Source of the DNA: Spirochaetaceae bacterium
Lineage (GTDB): Bacteria; Spirochaetota; Spirochaetia; Treponematales; Breznakiellaceae
Direction: 5' to 3'
Length of the DNA stretch: 7,425 nucleotides
NCBI GenBank assembly: GCA_031279965.1
Contig: JAITHM010000119.1
Coordinates: 1 to 7,425, forward strand
Part shown: piece by piece, positions 6,853 through 7,425 of the stretch
Layout of the letters: every line of letters begins with the position of its first letter
How positions within the stretch are numbered: the first letter of the stretch is position 1
Notes under the pieces: generated by a model
The model's database searches: none
The model's input: only the letters and a program-made list of their open reading frames with translations
Told to the model about the DNA's origin: nothing
Position numbers and translations under genes: made by a program

Positions 6853-6895
6853 TACGTGTCTTGATTTTCTTTGTTCAATGAAATCAAGATACGTG
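6853..6895 (+). promoter_or_regulatory. Long hairpin in the ssb upstream region
   Basis: The arms at 6854-6867 (ACGTGTCTTGATTT) and 6881-6894 (AAATCAAGATACGT) pair over 14 positions. The only non-Watson-Crick pair is a G-U wobble, and U-G pairs can extend both ends; the loop is about 11-13 bases. It ends 46 bases before the ssb ATG and has no U-tract on either strand, so it is not a typical intrinsic terminator. It could be a processing or attenuation structure in read-through mRNA, or a protein-binding dyad in DNA. Confidence 0.5.
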
Positions 6896-6940
6896 CGGCC
6901 CTGGCGCCATGCGGAAATTTATTTTTTGAGGGGAGGCATT

Positions 6941-7378
6941 ATGAATAACCTCAATTCAATTTTAATCGAAGGCAATTTGGTTCGGGATCCAATGTTCCGT
7001 TCCACTACTAAAGGTACACCGCTTTGTACTTTTAGTCTTGCCTCCAACCGCTACTACAAGCAGGACTCTGGGTTGGAAAAAGAGGTAAGTTTTTTCGATG
7101 TAGAAACATGGTCAAAACTTGCGGAAACATGTAAATCGCTTGGCCGAAAGGGGAGGGGAGTTCGTGTTGTAGGACGGCTTAAACAGGAACGGTGGAACGG
7201 ATCTGATGGGAAGCAGCATTCAAAAGTAACTATCATTGCCGAACATATCGAATTCCGTCCTGATTTTAAGCAACAAGAAGCTGGAGAAATACCGGAAGGC
7301 ACAAAAGACAATAATCTTGCTGTTTTTCCCGAACCGCCCCATGCTAACGAAGGTGCACCTCAAGCTGTTGCCTTCTAA
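6941..7378 (+). CDS. ssb: Single-stranded DNA-binding protein (OB-fold SSB)
   Basis: A 145-residue SSB. The OB fold covers residues 1 to about 108. Its family signs are the opening MNNLNSILIEGNLVRDPMFR, then CTFSLASNRYY, the central strand FFDVETWSKLAE, GRGVRVVGRLKQERW, and KVTIIAEHIEF. SSB coats single-stranded DNA during replication, recombination and repair, usually as a tetramer, and recruits partners through its C-terminal tip. The start is fixed by AGGGGAGG (6929-6936) 4 bases upstream and by homology of the first residues. The frame is open back to ATG 6836, but those extra 35 residues do not resemble SSB. The tail after residue 110 is short and ends GAPQAVAF, without the acidic DDDIPF-type tip. 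It lies 192 bases after the permease gene and is not next to rpsF or rpsR, the common SSB context, so a second ssb elsewhere in the genome is possible. Confidence 0.92.
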   Translation: MNNLNSILIEGNLVRDPMFRSTTKGTPLCTFSLASNRYYKQDSGLEKEVSFFDVETWSKLAETCKSLGRKGRGVRVVGRLKQERWNGSDGKQHSKVTIIAEHIEFRPDFKQQEAGEIPEGTKDNNLAVFPEPPHANEGAPQAVAF

Positions 7379-7392
7379 AATACTGAACGAGT

Positions 7393-7409
7393 TTTGAATC
7401 AGATTCAAA
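7393..7409. repeat. Perfect palindrome downstream of ssb
   Basis: TTTGAATC-A-GATTCAAA is an exact 8+1+8 inverted repeat starting 15 bases after the ssb stop. It is AT-rich, has no U-tract on either side and its RNA hairpin would be weak. It is more like an operator for a homodimeric regulator of the next gene than a terminator. Confidence 0.5.
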
Positions 7410-7425
7410 TAAGAGAGAAACCACC

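Noticed and set aside
6684..6881. 65-codon plus-strand frame spanning the permease end and the spacer
   Set aside because: It starts inside the permease gene in another frame, and has no ribosome binding site or family resemblance.
6853..6930. Intrinsic terminator for the efflux operon
   Set aside because: The hairpin is followed by ACGTGCGGCC, not a U-run. The later T-run at 6922-6927 is too far away, and the GGCGCC in between does not form a convincing stem.
6836..6940. N-terminal extension of SSB from ATG 6836
   Set aside because: The frame is open and AGGAG precedes it, but the gap is only 2 bases. The extra 35 residues do not look like SSB, and ATG 6941 has an excellent ribosome binding site and matches the family N-terminus.

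Overview
The window looks like a chromosomal stretch of a diderm bacterium, most likely a treponeme-type spirochaete. That placement rests on remembered resemblance of the GH3, TolC-family and SSB proteins to treponemal ones, on moderate GC content and on the presence of an outer-membrane efflux protein. No database search was possible, so the taxonomy is an inference of moderate confidence.

Layout. Positions 1-847 (minus strand) carry the 5' part of a histidine-biosynthesis gene. A complete HisA isomerase domain is fused in frame to the start of a HisI (phosphoribosyl-AMP cyclohydrolase) domain, which runs off the left edge. A 120-bp divergent intergenic region (848-967) holds a near-consensus promoter for the his gene and a plausible promoter for the rightward genes. 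Both predicted start points lie so close to the start codons that there is almost no leader.

Positions 968-6748 form one tightly packed plus-strand block that looks like an operon. It encodes a NagZ-like family 3 glycoside hydrolase, a TolC-family outer-membrane protein, a MacA/HlyD-type periplasmic adaptor, a MacB/LolD-type ABC ATPase and a MacB/FtsX-type permease. Gene junctions are overlaps or gaps of 24 bp or less. A 7-codon reading frame with a strong ribosome binding site sits in the tolC-like/adaptor junction and its stop overlaps the adaptor start as ATGA. The last four proteins should form a tripartite trans-envelope export pump in which ATPase and permease are separate chains, unlike E. 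coli MacB. The hydrolase in front suggests, without proving, a link between the pump and cell-wall sugar or glycoconjugate metabolism.

Positions 6749-6940 contain no convincing gene but hold two dyads, one of them a long hairpin. Positions 6941-7378 encode a single-stranded DNA-binding protein with a clear OB fold and an unusual C-terminus that lacks the acidic tip. The last 47 bases contain a perfect 8+1+8 palindrome. I saw no tRNA, rRNA, CRISPR array, transposase or insertion sequence. The most interesting points are the HisA-HisI fusion, the short-leader divergent promoters, the coupled mini-ORF, the short-hairpin adaptor, and the SSB tail.
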